In this document: positions 54,184-63,601 of the stretch, piece by piece
Numbering within the stretch: the first letter of the stretch is position 1
How the letters are laid out: each line of letters starts with the position of its first letter
From: Hoskinsella mucinilytica
GTDB taxonomy: Bacteria > Bacillota_I > Bacilli_A > Erysipelotrichales > Erysipelotrichaceae
NCBI RefSeq assembly: GCF_045223415.1
Contig: NZ_JBEQZJ010000014.1
Location: forward strand, 1-64,000
Length of the DNA: 64,000 bases
Direction: 5' to 3'
The notes under the pieces: model-generated
The model's database searches: none
Seen by the model: only the letters and a program-made list of their open reading frames with translations
Told to the model about the DNA's origin: nothing
Position numbers and translations under genes: made by a program

Positions 54184-55344
54184 ATGAATTTTATTGAAAA
54201 AAACACAAAGAAAGTCGCATTATTCCTATGTGTCGCTACTGCTGGATCAGCAATTACAACTGTATACGCAATGGAAAATTCTACTGGTTGGCAAGGTAGT
54301 GGAGCAGAAAGAGTTTATATAAACGAAAAGAACGAACCTCAAACAGGATGGTTGATCCTGGAAGACGGAGCTTATTACTGCGATGAAGCAGGACACCCTG
54401 TAACTGGATGGCAGGATATTGATGGAGAAACTTATTTCTTCAACGCTGAAGGCTTAAGAGTTACTGGAGTACAGAACATCGAAGGTCACAATTACACATT
54501 TACAGAAAAGGGAACACTGTTGACAGGATGGAACACAGAAAAGACATCTTATTTCAACAAGTTCGGAGATAAAGTAACCGGTCTTCAGAAGATTGGCGAA
54601 AAAACTTATTTGTTTGATGAAGAAGGTAATGTTAAGAGCGGTTATCAGGAAATCGATGGAGTAAAATATTACTTCAATGCTGATGGCTCAATGGCTACCG
54701 GTAAAACAAAAATTGATGGTAAAACCTATAACTTTAGTGAAGATGGTACATTAAACAAAGGATGGGTTGAAAAAGACGGCGAGAAGTATTACTATGACAA
54801 CTATGGTAATGCGACAAAAGGCTGGAAAACTATCAATGATAAGAAATACTATTTTGATAAAAAAGGTCAAATGTTGTATGACTGTGAAGAATATGCAGGA
54901 TACAAATTCGATAAGAACGGTGTAGCTACACCAATTGAAGAGGAAGAAGAAGATAACGATGTACAAGTTGCTTCTGAAAGTTCTTCAAGCAGATCTACTT
55001 CAAGTGGATCATCTTATAGTTCAAATGTAGGAAATGCAGATGGAAGCATTTATTCTGCTGCTATGTCTCAGATCGGTGTTAATCAGGATTGTACTGCATT
55101 GGTAAGTAATTCTTTGGCTGCTGCAGGTATTTATTTCCATGGTTGGCCATCAGATTATTTAAGTCTTGGACCTTCTGTATCTTATTCTCAGGCTCAGCCT
55201 GGTGATGTATTGGTATACAATGGTCATGTTGCAATCTATGCTGGTAACGGTATGGCTGTACACGGTGGTTTCAACGGAAACCAAACAGTATTATACTCTG
55301 CTAACTGTAGTTCAGGAGCATTTACTGTTGTAAGACCTCAGTAA
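54184..55344 (+). CDS. Secreted NlpC/P60-like peptidoglycan hydrolase with wall-binding repeats
   Basis: 386 residues. Signal peptide (about 1-30), then about ten copies of a 20-residue choline/glucan-binding-type repeat (GWQDIDGETYFFNAEGL, GYQEIDGVKYYFNADGS) to about 250. An acidic/Ser-rich linker (EEEEEDN and SSSSRSTSS) leads to the catalytic domain (about 290-386): Cys near 302 in QDCTALVSNS and His near 347 in YNGHVAIYAG. It would attach to wall teichoic acid or glucan and cut peptide stems. GAGGTGATTAG precedes the ATG. Autolysin or daughter-cell separation role is likely. Confidence 0.88.
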   Translation: MNFIEKNTKKVALFLCVATAGSAITTVYAMENSTGWQGSGAERVYINEKNEPQTGWLILEDGAYYCDEAGHPVTGWQDIDGETYFFNAEGLRVTGVQNIEGHNYTFTEKGTLLTGWNTEKTSYFNKFGDKVTGLQKIGEKTYLFDEEGNVKSGYQEIDGVKYYFNADGSMATGKTKIDGKTYNFSEDGTLNKGWVEKDGEKYYYDNYGNATKGWKTINDKKYYFDKKGQMLYDCEEYAGYKFDKNGVATPIEEEEEDNDVQVASESSSSRSTSSGSSYSSNVGNADGSIYSAAMSQIGVNQDCTALVSNSLAAAGIYFHGWPSDYLSLGPSVSYSQAQPGDVLVYNGHVAIYAGNGMAVHGGFNGNQTVLYSANCSSGAFTVVRPQ

Positions 55345-55352
55345 TACATTTT

Positions 55353-55385
55353 AAGAAGCAATTTTGATATTGCTTCTTTTTTTTG
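55353..55385 (+). terminator. Terminator after the NlpC/P60 gene
   Basis: Stem 55353-55361/55370-55378 (AAGAAGCAA) followed by T8. Confidence 0.8.
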
Positions 55386-55460
55386 CGTTTTCGCATGTTT
55401 TTATTCGTTTTCAGCGCTTTTTACCATAATCATAGACTTTTACTTTAATTTTTATCAAAC

Positions 55461-55509
55461 AGCCTTGAAACAGGCTAAAAACAAAAGAAGTGCCTATACA
55501 GCACTTCTT
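55461..55509 (-). terminator. Terminator after nagA
   Basis: Stem 55485-55493/55501-55509 (AAGAAGTGC), on the minus strand followed by TTGTTTTT. A second small hairpin AGCCT/AGGCT lies at 55461-55476. Confidence 0.75.
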
Positions 55510-56600
55510 CCATTGATGATCACATCTACCAAATTTAATTGATGATCCAAAATAACCAAATCTATTTTTTTACCAAGACCGATTTCATGAGCATAAGTTT
55601 TTAACATCTTTGCTGCATTTAAAGAACATATGTCCAAACAATCCATCAGATCATAATGCATTTCTCGATACAAATAACGAAATGTTGTCAATAAATCACG
55701 ACAACCTCGTTTCAATTCGCCATCTACATATACCGCACCGTTTATGATACTGATATGTTCATCAATGACATGTTCTCCATGCATATCCAAACCGGCATAC
55801 TTACTATCACTAATGGCACAAATACGTTTACTTCCAAGTAATTGAATGACCCACTTCAACATATATGGTTGCATATGGACACCATCCATAATGATTTCAC
55901 ATAAACAATCCCCGAGAAATACTGCATCCATCATAGATGGTTCTCGATGATTTACTTTAGGCATGGTATTACCTAAATGAGTAATTTGAGTAGCACCAAG
56001 ATCAAATGCCTCTACCGTCTGTTCATATGTTGCATTCGTATGCCCTAAAGACACCTCAACACCATATAAATGCAACAAACGGATTGCTTCTTGTGCATGT
56101 TCCATTTCACAAGCAATCGTCATGATTGCTATATCCTCATGATATTCACTTAAAAAGATTTCAAGTTCAGCAAGATTGATTTCATGTATCTGATTACGCT
56201 TTAAAGCGCCACGATACTCAGGGTTTAAATAAGGTCCTTCTAAATGAAGCCCCATATATCTTGCGCCTTTATATGGCCCTTGAAACGCTTTACGATAAGC
56301 AAGGATCACTTCTTCATATTCTTTTAACGAGCGTGAAGATATCGTTGGACAAAAAGAGGTTACTCCCACAGAAGGATATAAAGCAGCCAAAGCAAGAAGC
56401 TGTTGTGGATCACACTCATCTGCACTAACTCCCATACACCCATGCGTGTGAATATCAACAAAGCCAGGAATCGCAAGCTTACTTTCCATCATCGGTGTCT
56501 TATAATCAATTCGTTCCACAAAACCATCTTCCAGGTATAGATCACCAAATACCAGAGTGCCATCCTGTATGAACTTTACATTCTCAACAATTTTTTTCAT
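55494..56600 (-). CDS. nagA: N-acetylglucosamine-6-phosphate deacetylase
   Basis: 368 residues, amidohydrolase fold. Metal and substrate residues are in PGFVDIHTHGCMG, HLEGPYLNPEYRGA, LGHTNATYEQT and THLGNTMP; SDSKYAGL corresponds to the catalytic Asp block. It converts GlcNAc-6-P to GlcN-6-P and acetate, linking amino-sugar salvage, including that from glycosaminoglycans or the wall, to glycolysis. I chose the ATG at 56600 after GAGGGGTG. No nagB is adjacent. Confidence 0.9.
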   Translation of the reverse strand: MKKIVENVKFIQDGTLVFGDLYLEDGFVERIDYKTPMMESKLAIPGFVDIHTHGCMGVSADECDPQQLLALAALYPSVGVTSFCPTISSRSLKEYEEVILAYRKAFQGPYKGARYMGLHLEGPYLNPEYRGALKRNQIHEINLAELEIFLSEYHEDIAIMTIACEMEHAQEAIRLLHLYGVEVSLGHTNATYEQTVEAFDLGATQITHLGNTMPKVNHREPSMMDAVFLGDCLCEIIMDGVHMQPYMLKWVIQLLGSKRICAISDSKYAGLDMHGEHVIDEHISIINGAVYVDGELKRGCRDLLTTFRYLYREMHYDLMDCLDICSLNAAKMLKTYAHEIGLGKKIDLVILDHQLNLVDVIINGRSAV

Positions 56601-56748
56601 CGTCACACCCCTCTTAACATTATTGTATTGCATCCCTATTCTATTTACAAGTAAAAATCCCATTCGTCTTTAGAAAATCTTTTGTTTTTCTTCCCTTCGC
56701 TCTTTAGAACTTTATTTTATAATGACGGTATCATAAGGAGGGAAAGCT

Positions 56749-56889
56749 ATGAATCAAACATTACTTTTATTAGGGATATGTGCGCTATGTACTGCTTTTG
56801 TGATCACATTAGGTACAACGCTATTTCTCGATCATCAGCAGGAAAAGAAACACCATGACACTTCTCGCTTTAAAAATAATATAGTATAA
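56749..56889 (+). CDS. 46-residue single-helix membrane protein (small ORF)
   Basis: MNQTLLLLGICALCTAFVIT begins a hydrophobic helix (about 4-27), followed by a His/Lys-rich tail (DHQQEKKHHDTSRFKN). AAGGAGGG lies seven bases before the ATG and TATAAT at 56718-56723 gives it a promoter. It lies 23 bases before the two-component genes and may be co-transcribed. Unknown function. Confidence 0.6.
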   Translation: MNQTLLLLGICALCTAFVITLGTTLFLDHQQEKKHHDTSRFKNNIV

Positions 56890-56912
56890 TGTAAGAAAAG
56901 CGAGGGGTTTTT

Positions 56913-57614
56913 ATGAATGAGACAATTTTAATCGTAGAAGATGAAATCGAAATTGCAAATGCAATTGAAATTTATTTAAAAAATCAAGGATATGAAACAA
57001 AAAAAGCAGCGAATGGTAAAATAGCAATGGATGTCTTAGACAAACAAGAAGTTCATTTGGCCATCGTTGATATCATGATGCCTGTTATGGATGGTGTGAC
57101 TTTTACCATGAAAGCAAGAGAATCTTATGATTTTCCAATTATCATGTTATCTGCCAAAAGTGAAGATATTGACAAGATTACCGGTTTGAATATCGGTGCG
57201 GATGATTATGTAACCAAACCCTTCACACCGATGGAATTGATTGCCAGAGTCAACGCTCAATTGAGAAGATACCAACGTTTTATGAAAATAGCACAGGAAA
57301 AACAAGAAACGAAGGATATATGCATTCTCGGTGGTATCGAATTACATAAGGACAGCAAAGAGGTCTATGTAGATGGTGAACGAAAGCAACTGACACCATT
57401 AGAATTTAAGATCTTGGAGCTTTTTATGAAAACACCAGGAAGAGTATATTCCAGTGAAGAAATTTATGAGCGTATTTGGAAAGAGAGCGCCATTAATACA
57501 GAAACAGTCATGGTTCATATCCGAAATTTAAGAGAAAAGATCGAACTGAATCCTAAAAAGCCTCGTTATATCAAGGTTGTTTGGGGAGTCGGTTATAAAA
57601 TCGAAAAACAATAA
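56913..57614 (+). CDS. OmpR/PhoB-family response regulator
   Basis: 233 residues. Receiver (1-118) with VEDEIE, phospho-Asp in LAIVDIMMPVMDG and Lys in VTKPFTP; winged-helix DNA-binding domain (about 140-230) with LTPLEFKILELFM and TVMVHIRNLREKIE. Response-regulator partner of the sensor kinase that begins 13 bases downstream. Start after GAGGGG. A TATAAT at 56885-56890 is probably its own -10. Target genes not obvious. Confidence 0.9.
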   Translation: MNETILIVEDEIEIANAIEIYLKNQGYETKKAANGKIAMDVLDKQEVHLAIVDIMMPVMDGVTFTMKARESYDFPIIMLSAKSEDIDKITGLNIGADDYVTKPFTPMELIARVNAQLRRYQRFMKIAQEKQETKDICILGGIELHKDSKEVYVDGERKQLTPLEFKILELFMKTPGRVYSSEEIYERIWKESAINTETVMVHIRNLREKIELNPKKPRYIKVVWGVGYKIEKQ

Positions 57615-57627
57615 AAGGAAGATGAAT

Positions 57628-59826
57628 ATGAAAAATAAAAAGAATGTAGATCTATTGTTGATAGGAATGATCATATTTATGACATTGATCATGCTCGCAA
57701 TGAATGGATATTGTGTCAATAACGCAACTGCCAATGCATACCAACAACAGCAAAACTTTATGTCCGCAAATGAAAAAAATTCTTATGCTAATGATAATGA
57801 CGAATTTCTACGACAAGAATGTGGAAATTGGATCATTCCCATTTATTTAAAATATACCAATGATGACAAATCATCTTATGGAGAATTACTCATAGAAAAC
57901 TATGATGAGCTCACACGAAATGAGAAAGATATCGCAGAAAGTGCACTTTCTAATGTGATGTATCAATTTGATGTAGAATATGCCAACATTGATTATTATC
58001 TGGAAGACAACAACGCATTAAAAACAAAAGATTCAGATACAACCACCTCTTCTAAGGAAGATACTACCATCACACAACATCAAACACAAAGTACCATTTT
58101 CACAAATAATTCGCAATTAAGCAATTATCTGGATACGCAAAAAACAATTCCGGATAACGATGATTGGTATGTTGCCTTCTCTTTTGATGAAGAAGGTACC
58201 TTATTTATAGAGAGAGCCGAAAATAATCTTAAACTTTCATCGATTGAAAGTGGTTATAAAAACACAAAACAAAACATTTTGAATGAAATCGCAACTGATT
58301 ATGGACGAACGGTTAAATTCAAAAAACTAACTAACTTAACGTTTGTATTTGCGGTTAGTAGTGATTCCGGGATCGGTTATAACTATGAAGAACAAGGAAA
58401 TGAAATCTACAATGCCGTTTATCATGAACATCTCATCATCAATTATAGAATGGTCTATTTTTTAGGCATCACACTTATGATCATCTTATCTATTATGATA
58501 CCTAAAACCAGTTATAAGGAATCTAAATTTTTCAATATGCTGAGAGATATTCCTCTTGAAGTTGGTATTTTCATCTTTGCTTTCTGCTTTATATCATCTT
58601 CTTTCAATGTCTATCCTCATTTCATTGAGAATGCTAGTATATGGGCCTTGGGAATGGATTGTTTCTGTTATATCGCATCCTTTACCTTCCTAATGTATGT
58701 GATAGGTTTAATGAAAATATCTGAACCAAAACATAGAAAAGAAGCCTTGTTAGAGGCAGGTCTATTATTTAATCCGAAACATAATGTCAAACAAAAGTTC
58801 AAAGATTTTTATCATTATTTGAATGATATGGATCTCACAGATGAAAGCAATAAGCGCATTCTAATCTTGATTCTATTGAATCTTGTATTATTGTTGTTGT
58901 TTGGACAATTTGGTCTCTTCTTCTTCCTTCCATATTGTACTGTTCTTTGTATTATTTTCACACGAAAGCATAAAAAGTATATCAAGGAATTCAACACCGT
59001 TAAAACGATTACAAGCCGCATTTCCAATGGTGACTATAAAGACCCGATTGATACCGAATTAGGCGTCTACGAGCCTTTAAAAGACGATTTAGCAAGTATT
59101 CAACAAGGGATAGAAGAAGCAGTCGCAAAAGAAATGATTTCACAACGTATGAAAAGCGAATTGATCACCAACGTTTCTCATGATCTAAAAACACCATTGA
59201 CCGCAATCATCAGTTACATTGATTTATTAAAAGGTGAAAACATAACCGAAGAAGAACGTAAGAGCTATTTGATCACACTGGAAAAAAGTGCAGATCGCCT
59301 CAAACACCTCATTGAAGATCTATTTGAAATCAGCAAAGCAAATAGCGGAAATGTTTCTCTGGATTTTATGGAAGTTGATTTGATTTCTTTATTGAAACAA
59401 GTAGAGATGGAATGTAAACACAGTTTAGATGATAAACGATTAATTTTAAAACATCAATTCTCAGATGAAAAGATCCTAATACAACTCGATCCACAAAAAG
59501 CATGTAGGATATTTGAAAATCTCATTAGCAATGTTTCCAAATATGCCCTAGAAGGAACTCGTGTATTCCTTTCTGTTATTGATTATGAAAGTCGAGTAGA
59601 TATCGAAATCAAAAACGTTTCAAAGGATGAACTTGATTTTACACCTGAGGAAATCGTAGAACGTTTCACACGTGGCGATAAATCAAGAAATACAGATGGT
59701 AGTGGTTTGGGCCTTGCCATTGCGAAAAGCTTTACCGAATTAATGAACGGTAAAATGCAAATCATTATTGATGGAGATGTATTTAAAGTACTCATCAGTT
59801 TTTATAATAAGCAGAAGGAAGCTTAA
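57628..59826 (+). CDS. Membrane sensor histidine kinase
   Basis: 732 residues. Membrane segment about 8-27, large Asn/Asp/Thr-rich extracytoplasmic domain to about 285, then about six further membrane helices (290-475), HAMP-like linker, DHp with NVSHDLKTPLTAII (phospho-His) and HATPase with FENLISNVSKYA (N box) and NTDGSGLGLAIAK (G box). All boxes are intact. The combination of a large external sensor and a multi-helix domain is unusual for PhoR-type kinases. I chose the ATG at 57628 after GGAAG; another ATG is at 57622. Confidence 0.88.
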   Translation: MKNKKNVDLLLIGMIIFMTLIMLAMNGYCVNNATANAYQQQQNFMSANEKNSYANDNDEFLRQECGNWIIPIYLKYTNDDKSSYGELLIENYDELTRNEKDIAESALSNVMYQFDVEYANIDYYLEDNNALKTKDSDTTTSSKEDTTITQHQTQSTIFTNNSQLSNYLDTQKTIPDNDDWYVAFSFDEEGTLFIERAENNLKLSSIESGYKNTKQNILNEIATDYGRTVKFKKLTNLTFVFAVSSDSGIGYNYEEQGNEIYNAVYHEHLIINYRMVYFLGITLMIILSIMIPKTSYKESKFFNMLRDIPLEVGIFIFAFCFISSSFNVYPHFIENASIWALGMDCFCYIASFTFLMYVIGLMKISEPKHRKEALLEAGLLFNPKHNVKQKFKDFYHYLNDMDLTDESNKRILILILLNLVLLLLFGQFGLFFFLPYCTVLCIIFTRKHKKYIKEFNTVKTITSRISNGDYKDPIDTELGVYEPLKDDLASIQQGIEEAVAKEMISQRMKSELITNVSHDLKTPLTAIISYIDLLKGENITEEERKSYLITLEKSADRLKHLIEDLFEISKANSGNVSLDFMEVDLISLLKQVEMECKHSLDDKRLILKHQFSDEKILIQLDPQKACRIFENLISNVSKYALEGTRVFLSVIDYESRVDIEIKNVSKDELDFTPEEIVERFTRGDKSRNTDGSGLGLAIAKSFTELMNGKMQIIIDGDVFKVLISFYNKQKEA

Positions 59827-59846
59827 TTTATCTTCCTTCTTTTTTA
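59813..59846 (+). terminator. Terminator after the sensor kinase
   Basis: Perfect 9-bp stem 59813-59821/59832-59840 (AGAAGGAAG), then TTTTT. It includes the stop codon. Confidence 0.8.
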
Positions 59847-59898
59847 CGGTTGTGACGTTTATATGATATAATGAAATAGATAAAGCAAGGTGTTCCAC

Positions 59899-62100
59899 AT
59901 GAAAAAGATACTCAACCATACCTACATCAAAGTTGTGTTCCTACTTATCATGGCTTCTCTATTATGTTTTTCTTTCTTTGATCACAGCGTTCAAAACGAG
60001 AAAAGAATCACAGAAAATCTAACATCGATCACAGAAGAAAACAATCAGCAAACCAATGCTGCCATCTATGAAAAGCTAAAAGATGAAATACACATACTTC
60101 AAATATATGCTACCTTAATATCACAAAATGAAGACATCACAGCAGATGCCTCTTTTCAAGCATTGCAACCTTTATTAGAAAATGAGCTATTCACAAGAAT
60201 TGCGATCACCAATGCGGAAGGAATTTCTTTTACCAGTGATCATTTTCAACATGATTCTTCTAATCGTGATTACTACAAAGAAGGCATGAAAGGAAATTAT
60301 CTCATATCAAATTTGACAACAAGTGTCATTGATCAAAGTGATGTTGTAGTCATGAGTGTTCCTATTTATCGTGACCAAGAAGTCATTGGTGTTTTACGTG
60401 CTACGCTAAATACCGCTCATCTTCATAAATATTTTGAATTATCTTTCTTATCCGGAGATGTATCCTCTTTTATCATTCAAAGTGATGGAAGAAACTTAAC
60501 ACAACAACAAAGTGATGATGACAATTTCTTCGCTATGTTAAAGAAATTTCATAATGATGAAGCAATCATCCAACATATGCAAGATGACCTCCAAAATAAA
60601 AAAGAAGGTAGCATCACCTTCCAATTAAATGATAAAACACGCTATGCTTTCTATTCTCCCATCAAAAATACAGATTGGTATTTACTAAGCATTCTCCCTT
60701 ATTCCACAGTTGAAACAGAGCTAAGTTTTGATTTCCATCAAATCCTTATCCTAGCGATAAAAATTGGCTGTATCTTACTACTTATTTATATTTATTTCTT
60801 TTATTCACAAATACAAAACGCAAAAGATCTAAAACAAGTCAACCAACGCTTAGATGCCATCATCGCCAATACTCCCGGCTCTAGCTTTAAATATGTCATT
60901 ACAAGACCTGAAACCATCATATTCTTCAAACATGGCAATTCTAAACTGATAGGATATGAAAAAAATGAAATTATCGATCTGATCAAAACAAATATCTTTT
61001 CCTTGATTCATCAAGAAGATTATACTGTATTAGTAGATTCCTTGCATCATCTAAAACCAAACACCATTGTGACCAATAGTTATCGCATTACAAATAAAAA
61101 CAATGAAATCCAATGGTTTTATGATCAACGCCAAATCGTTTTAGAAGGAAATGAAGCCTATTATTATGTTCAGGTCATTGATATTACCGAAATGAAGCAA
61201 ACACAGGAACAACTGAAAATCAGTGAAGAGCGAAACCAACTTATTCTTAAGGAAACCCAATCGGTTATCTTTGAGTGGAATATGAGTAAAGATTGTATTA
61301 GCTTTTCTGAATTATGGCACACCAACTATGGATATCCTACCAAACTTGAAAATTTCCTTGTATTGACCAATCAACTATTCGGACAAAGCCAACATTCTTA
61401 TATACCGTTGATTGAGGACTTGGTATCAGGCAATAAAGAAAGCGATCAAATAGAATGCATTCTTCCAAAAGCGAATGGGGAACAGGTTTGGGTCAAGGTG
61501 TTCGCAAAAGCAATCAGCGATCATCAAGGATATCTGCTGAGAATCGTCGGTAGTATTTCCGATATCAGTAAAGAGAAAAAGAAAACCATTCAGTTAATGG
61601 ACCGTGCACAAAAAGACGGATTGACAAAAGTCTATAATCGAATTACGATCGAACATATGATCAACCAGGAAATGCTTCACTATCCGGATCAAGGACATAT
61701 GATGTTTGTGATCGATATCGATGATTTTAAGTCCATCAATGATACATTAGGACATGCCGCAGGTGATGAAGCACTTACTTCCTTCTCTTCCGCATTGACC
61801 TCTTGTTTTAGAAAGGATGATATCATCGGTCGAATCGGTGGAGATGAGTTTGTCATATTTATGAGATATCAGGCACCATTCAGTAACGCTCAGCTAGAAG
61901 TAAAGTGTCAAAAATTATTAAGCGAATTATCAAACATAACCTTAAGTTTAGATTCCAGCTACCAAATCCATTGTAGTATCGGTATCGCCATGCATCCTGA
62001 AGATGGAAACACCTATCTGGAATTATTCAAAACAGCTGATAAACGTCTATATCAAGCAAAGAAACGTGGTAAAAACACGTATTGTTACCAAGATCAATAA
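59899..62100 (+). CDS. Membrane dCache-PAS-PAS-GGDEF diguanylate cyclase
   Basis: 733 residues: membrane segment about 10-25, dCache-like external domain 30-275, membrane segment about 280-300, two PAS domains (about 320-435 and 445-560) and GGDEF (about 570-730) with FVIDIDDFKSINDTLGHAAGDEA and the active-site motif GRIGGDEFVIFMRY. Likely active c-di-GMP synthase responding to an external ligand. Start ATG 59899 has AAGGTG upstream; a GTG at 59890 is possible. Fourth GGDEF protein in the window. Confidence 0.9.
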   Translation: MKKILNHTYIKVVFLLIMASLLCFSFFDHSVQNEKRITENLTSITEENNQQTNAAIYEKLKDEIHILQIYATLISQNEDITADASFQALQPLLENELFTRIAITNAEGISFTSDHFQHDSSNRDYYKEGMKGNYLISNLTTSVIDQSDVVVMSVPIYRDQEVIGVLRATLNTAHLHKYFELSFLSGDVSSFIIQSDGRNLTQQQSDDDNFFAMLKKFHNDEAIIQHMQDDLQNKKEGSITFQLNDKTRYAFYSPIKNTDWYLLSILPYSTVETELSFDFHQILILAIKIGCILLLIYIYFFYSQIQNAKDLKQVNQRLDAIIANTPGSSFKYVITRPETIIFFKHGNSKLIGYEKNEIIDLIKTNIFSLIHQEDYTVLVDSLHHLKPNTIVTNSYRITNKNNEIQWFYDQRQIVLEGNEAYYYVQVIDITEMKQTQEQLKISEERNQLILKETQSVIFEWNMSKDCISFSELWHTNYGYPTKLENFLVLTNQLFGQSQHSYIPLIEDLVSGNKESDQIECILPKANGEQVWVKVFAKAISDHQGYLLRIVGSISDISKEKKKTIQLMDRAQKDGLTKVYNRITIEHMINQEMLHYPDQGHMMFVIDIDDFKSINDTLGHAAGDEALTSFSSALTSCFRKDDIIGRIGGDEFVIFMRYQAPFSNAQLEVKCQKLLSELSNITLSLDSSYQIHCSIGIAMHPEDGNTYLELFKTADKRLYQAKKRGKNTYCYQDQ

Positions 62101-62123
62101 ATCAGATTCCATGATAACATAAC

Positions 62124-62173
62124 AAAAAGGCTGTGACCTAAGTTTTTACTTCAACTTAGTTATCACAACCTTT
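62124..62173. terminator. Bidirectional terminator GGDEF / PII-like gene
   Basis: Long interrupted stem: AAAAAGG, TGTGA and CTAAGTT on the left pair with AACTTAG, TCACA and CCTTTTT on the right (62124-62173). Suitable for both convergent genes. Confidence 0.7.
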
Positions 62174-62192
62174 TTCTTCTTTTCCTTACATA

Positions 62193-62516
62193 TTATAATT
62201 TAATAAATTTTTCTACATCAATCACAAAGATGGTAGCTCCACCTACCTGAACTTCTACAGGGAATGACGCATATCTTCCGATATCATAAGATGCTGTACT
62301 AGGTACGACCTCCGTACGTCTTCTGCTGTATTCACCAATCACTTCGATCGCTCTTTCGATCTTATCATCATCTGTACCGACAATTAATGTTGTATTTCCA
62401 GCTCTCAGGAATCCTCCTGTAGTTGCTAAACGAGTAACCTGATAGTTTTCTTTTGTCAAAGCACTTGATACAGCAGGGCTGTCATCGTTTGACATAATCG
62501 CTAAAATTAGTTTCAT
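62193..62516 (-). CDS. darA: Cyclic di-AMP receptor, PII-like (DarA/PstA)
   Basis: 107 residues. PII-like DUF970 protein with the family blocks LVTRLATTGGFLR type (VTRLATTGGFLRAGNTTL) and VGGATIFVIDVEKF. These trimers bind c-di-AMP between subunits. Its size and sequence are typical of Firmicutes DarA. AAAGGAG precedes the ATG. It lies head-to-head with the patatin gene. Confidence 0.88.
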   Translation of the reverse strand: MKLILAIMSNDDSPAVSSALTKENYQVTRLATTGGFLRAGNTTLIVGTDDDKIERAIEVIGEYSRRRTEVVPSTASYDIGRYASFPVEVQVGGATIFVIDVEKFIKL

Positions 62517-62705
62517 GTGAATAATCTCCTTTCTATTTCTATAGTCCTATTCTATCACTTATCTATGATTGGTACAATGATTTTTTTGCTAATAAATTGG
62601 ATTTGCGTATGGAAGATCTATCTCCTTAATTTTTTCTTACGAGCAAAAATTGAAAAAATTTTGTGTTATAATGTACTGGCGGAATCCGCTAAAGGAAGTG
62701 AACTT

Positions 62706-63554
62706 ATGGAAAATGTAGGATTGGTACTTGAAGGCGGTGGAATGCGTGGATTCTATACTGCCGGTGTATTGGATTTCTTCATCGAACAAAACTTTTATAC
62801 CAATGGAGTGATCGGTGTCAGCGCAGGTGCATGTCATGCTTGTAGCTATGTTTCCAAACAACGAAAACGAAGCTATCGTATCAATACAAAATATCTAAAG
62901 GATAAACGCTATATGAGCTTTCATTCTTTGATTAAGACAGGTGATTTATTCGGCGCAGAATTCGTTTATGATACCATACCAAATGAATTAGAACCCTTTG
63001 ATTATGAAACATATCATAGCAGTGGTATAAAAATGTATGCTGTTTGTAGTAATTTGGAAACCGGAAAAGCAGAATATTTACCATGTATTAATATGAAACA
63101 TGATGTTATCTATGTACGTGCCAGTGCTTCCCTACCCTTATTATCAAGGATCGTAGAGGTCAATGGTTTAAAATTATTGGATGGAGGATGCACAGATAGT
63201 ATCCCCGTTAAGAAATTTCAAGAGTTGGGTTATAAGAAAAATATCATCATTGTGACACAATGCAAAGAATATCGAAAAGGTAAAAACAACTTATTACCTA
63301 TCATACGAAAAACATATCGCAATTATCCAAATTTCATCAAAGCAATGGAACAACGTCATATCGAATATAATCGCACCTTAGATGAAATAGATGCCATGGA
63401 AAAGGAAGGCAGTGTCTATGTCATACGACCAAAAGAGCCTGTTACGATTGGACGTTTAGAAAAAAATGTAGATAAATTAACTGCCTTATATGATCAAGGC
63501 TATCAGGATGCCAAAGAACAATTTCAACAAATACTTCAATTTGTAAATAGCTGA
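62706..63554 (+). CDS. Patatin-like phospholipase
   Basis: 282 residues. Oxyanion motif LEGGGMRGFYTAGVLD, nucleophile elbow GVSAGACHA (GxSxG), catalytic Asp in LDGGCTDSIPV. These intracellular lipid acyl hydrolases (RssA/YjjU group) have uncertain substrates in Firmicutes. I chose the ATG at 62706 after GGAAGTG; a TATAAT at 62667-62672 lies upstream. The frame extends back to 62517, but that part has no ribosome site. Confidence 0.88.
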   Translation: MENVGLVLEGGGMRGFYTAGVLDFFIEQNFYTNGVIGVSAGACHACSYVSKQRKRSYRINTKYLKDKRYMSFHSLIKTGDLFGAEFVYDTIPNELEPFDYETYHSSGIKMYAVCSNLETGKAEYLPCINMKHDVIYVRASASLPLLSRIVEVNGLKLLDGGCTDSIPVKKFQELGYKKNIIIVTQCKEYRKGKNNLLPIIRKTYRNYPNFIKAMEQRHIEYNRTLDEIDAMEKEGSVYVIRPKEPVTIGRLEKNVDKLTALYDQGYQDAKEQFQQILQFVNS

Positions 63555-63595
63555 ATACTGCTTCAGCTTTTTTAATATTCTAAATTAAGAATATT
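63550..63595. terminator. Terminators after the patatin and AraC genes
   Basis: Plus strand: GCTGAA-TACTGC-TTCAGC (63550-63567) with T6. Minus strand: stem AATATTCT/AGAATATT within 63574-63595. Confidence 0.65.
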
Positions 63596-63601
63596 CTATT
63601 T

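Noticed and set aside
62517..62705. Long N-terminal extension of the patatin gene
   Set aside because: The patatin motif starts at once after the ATG at 62706, which has its own ribosome site; a TATAAT lies inside the extension.
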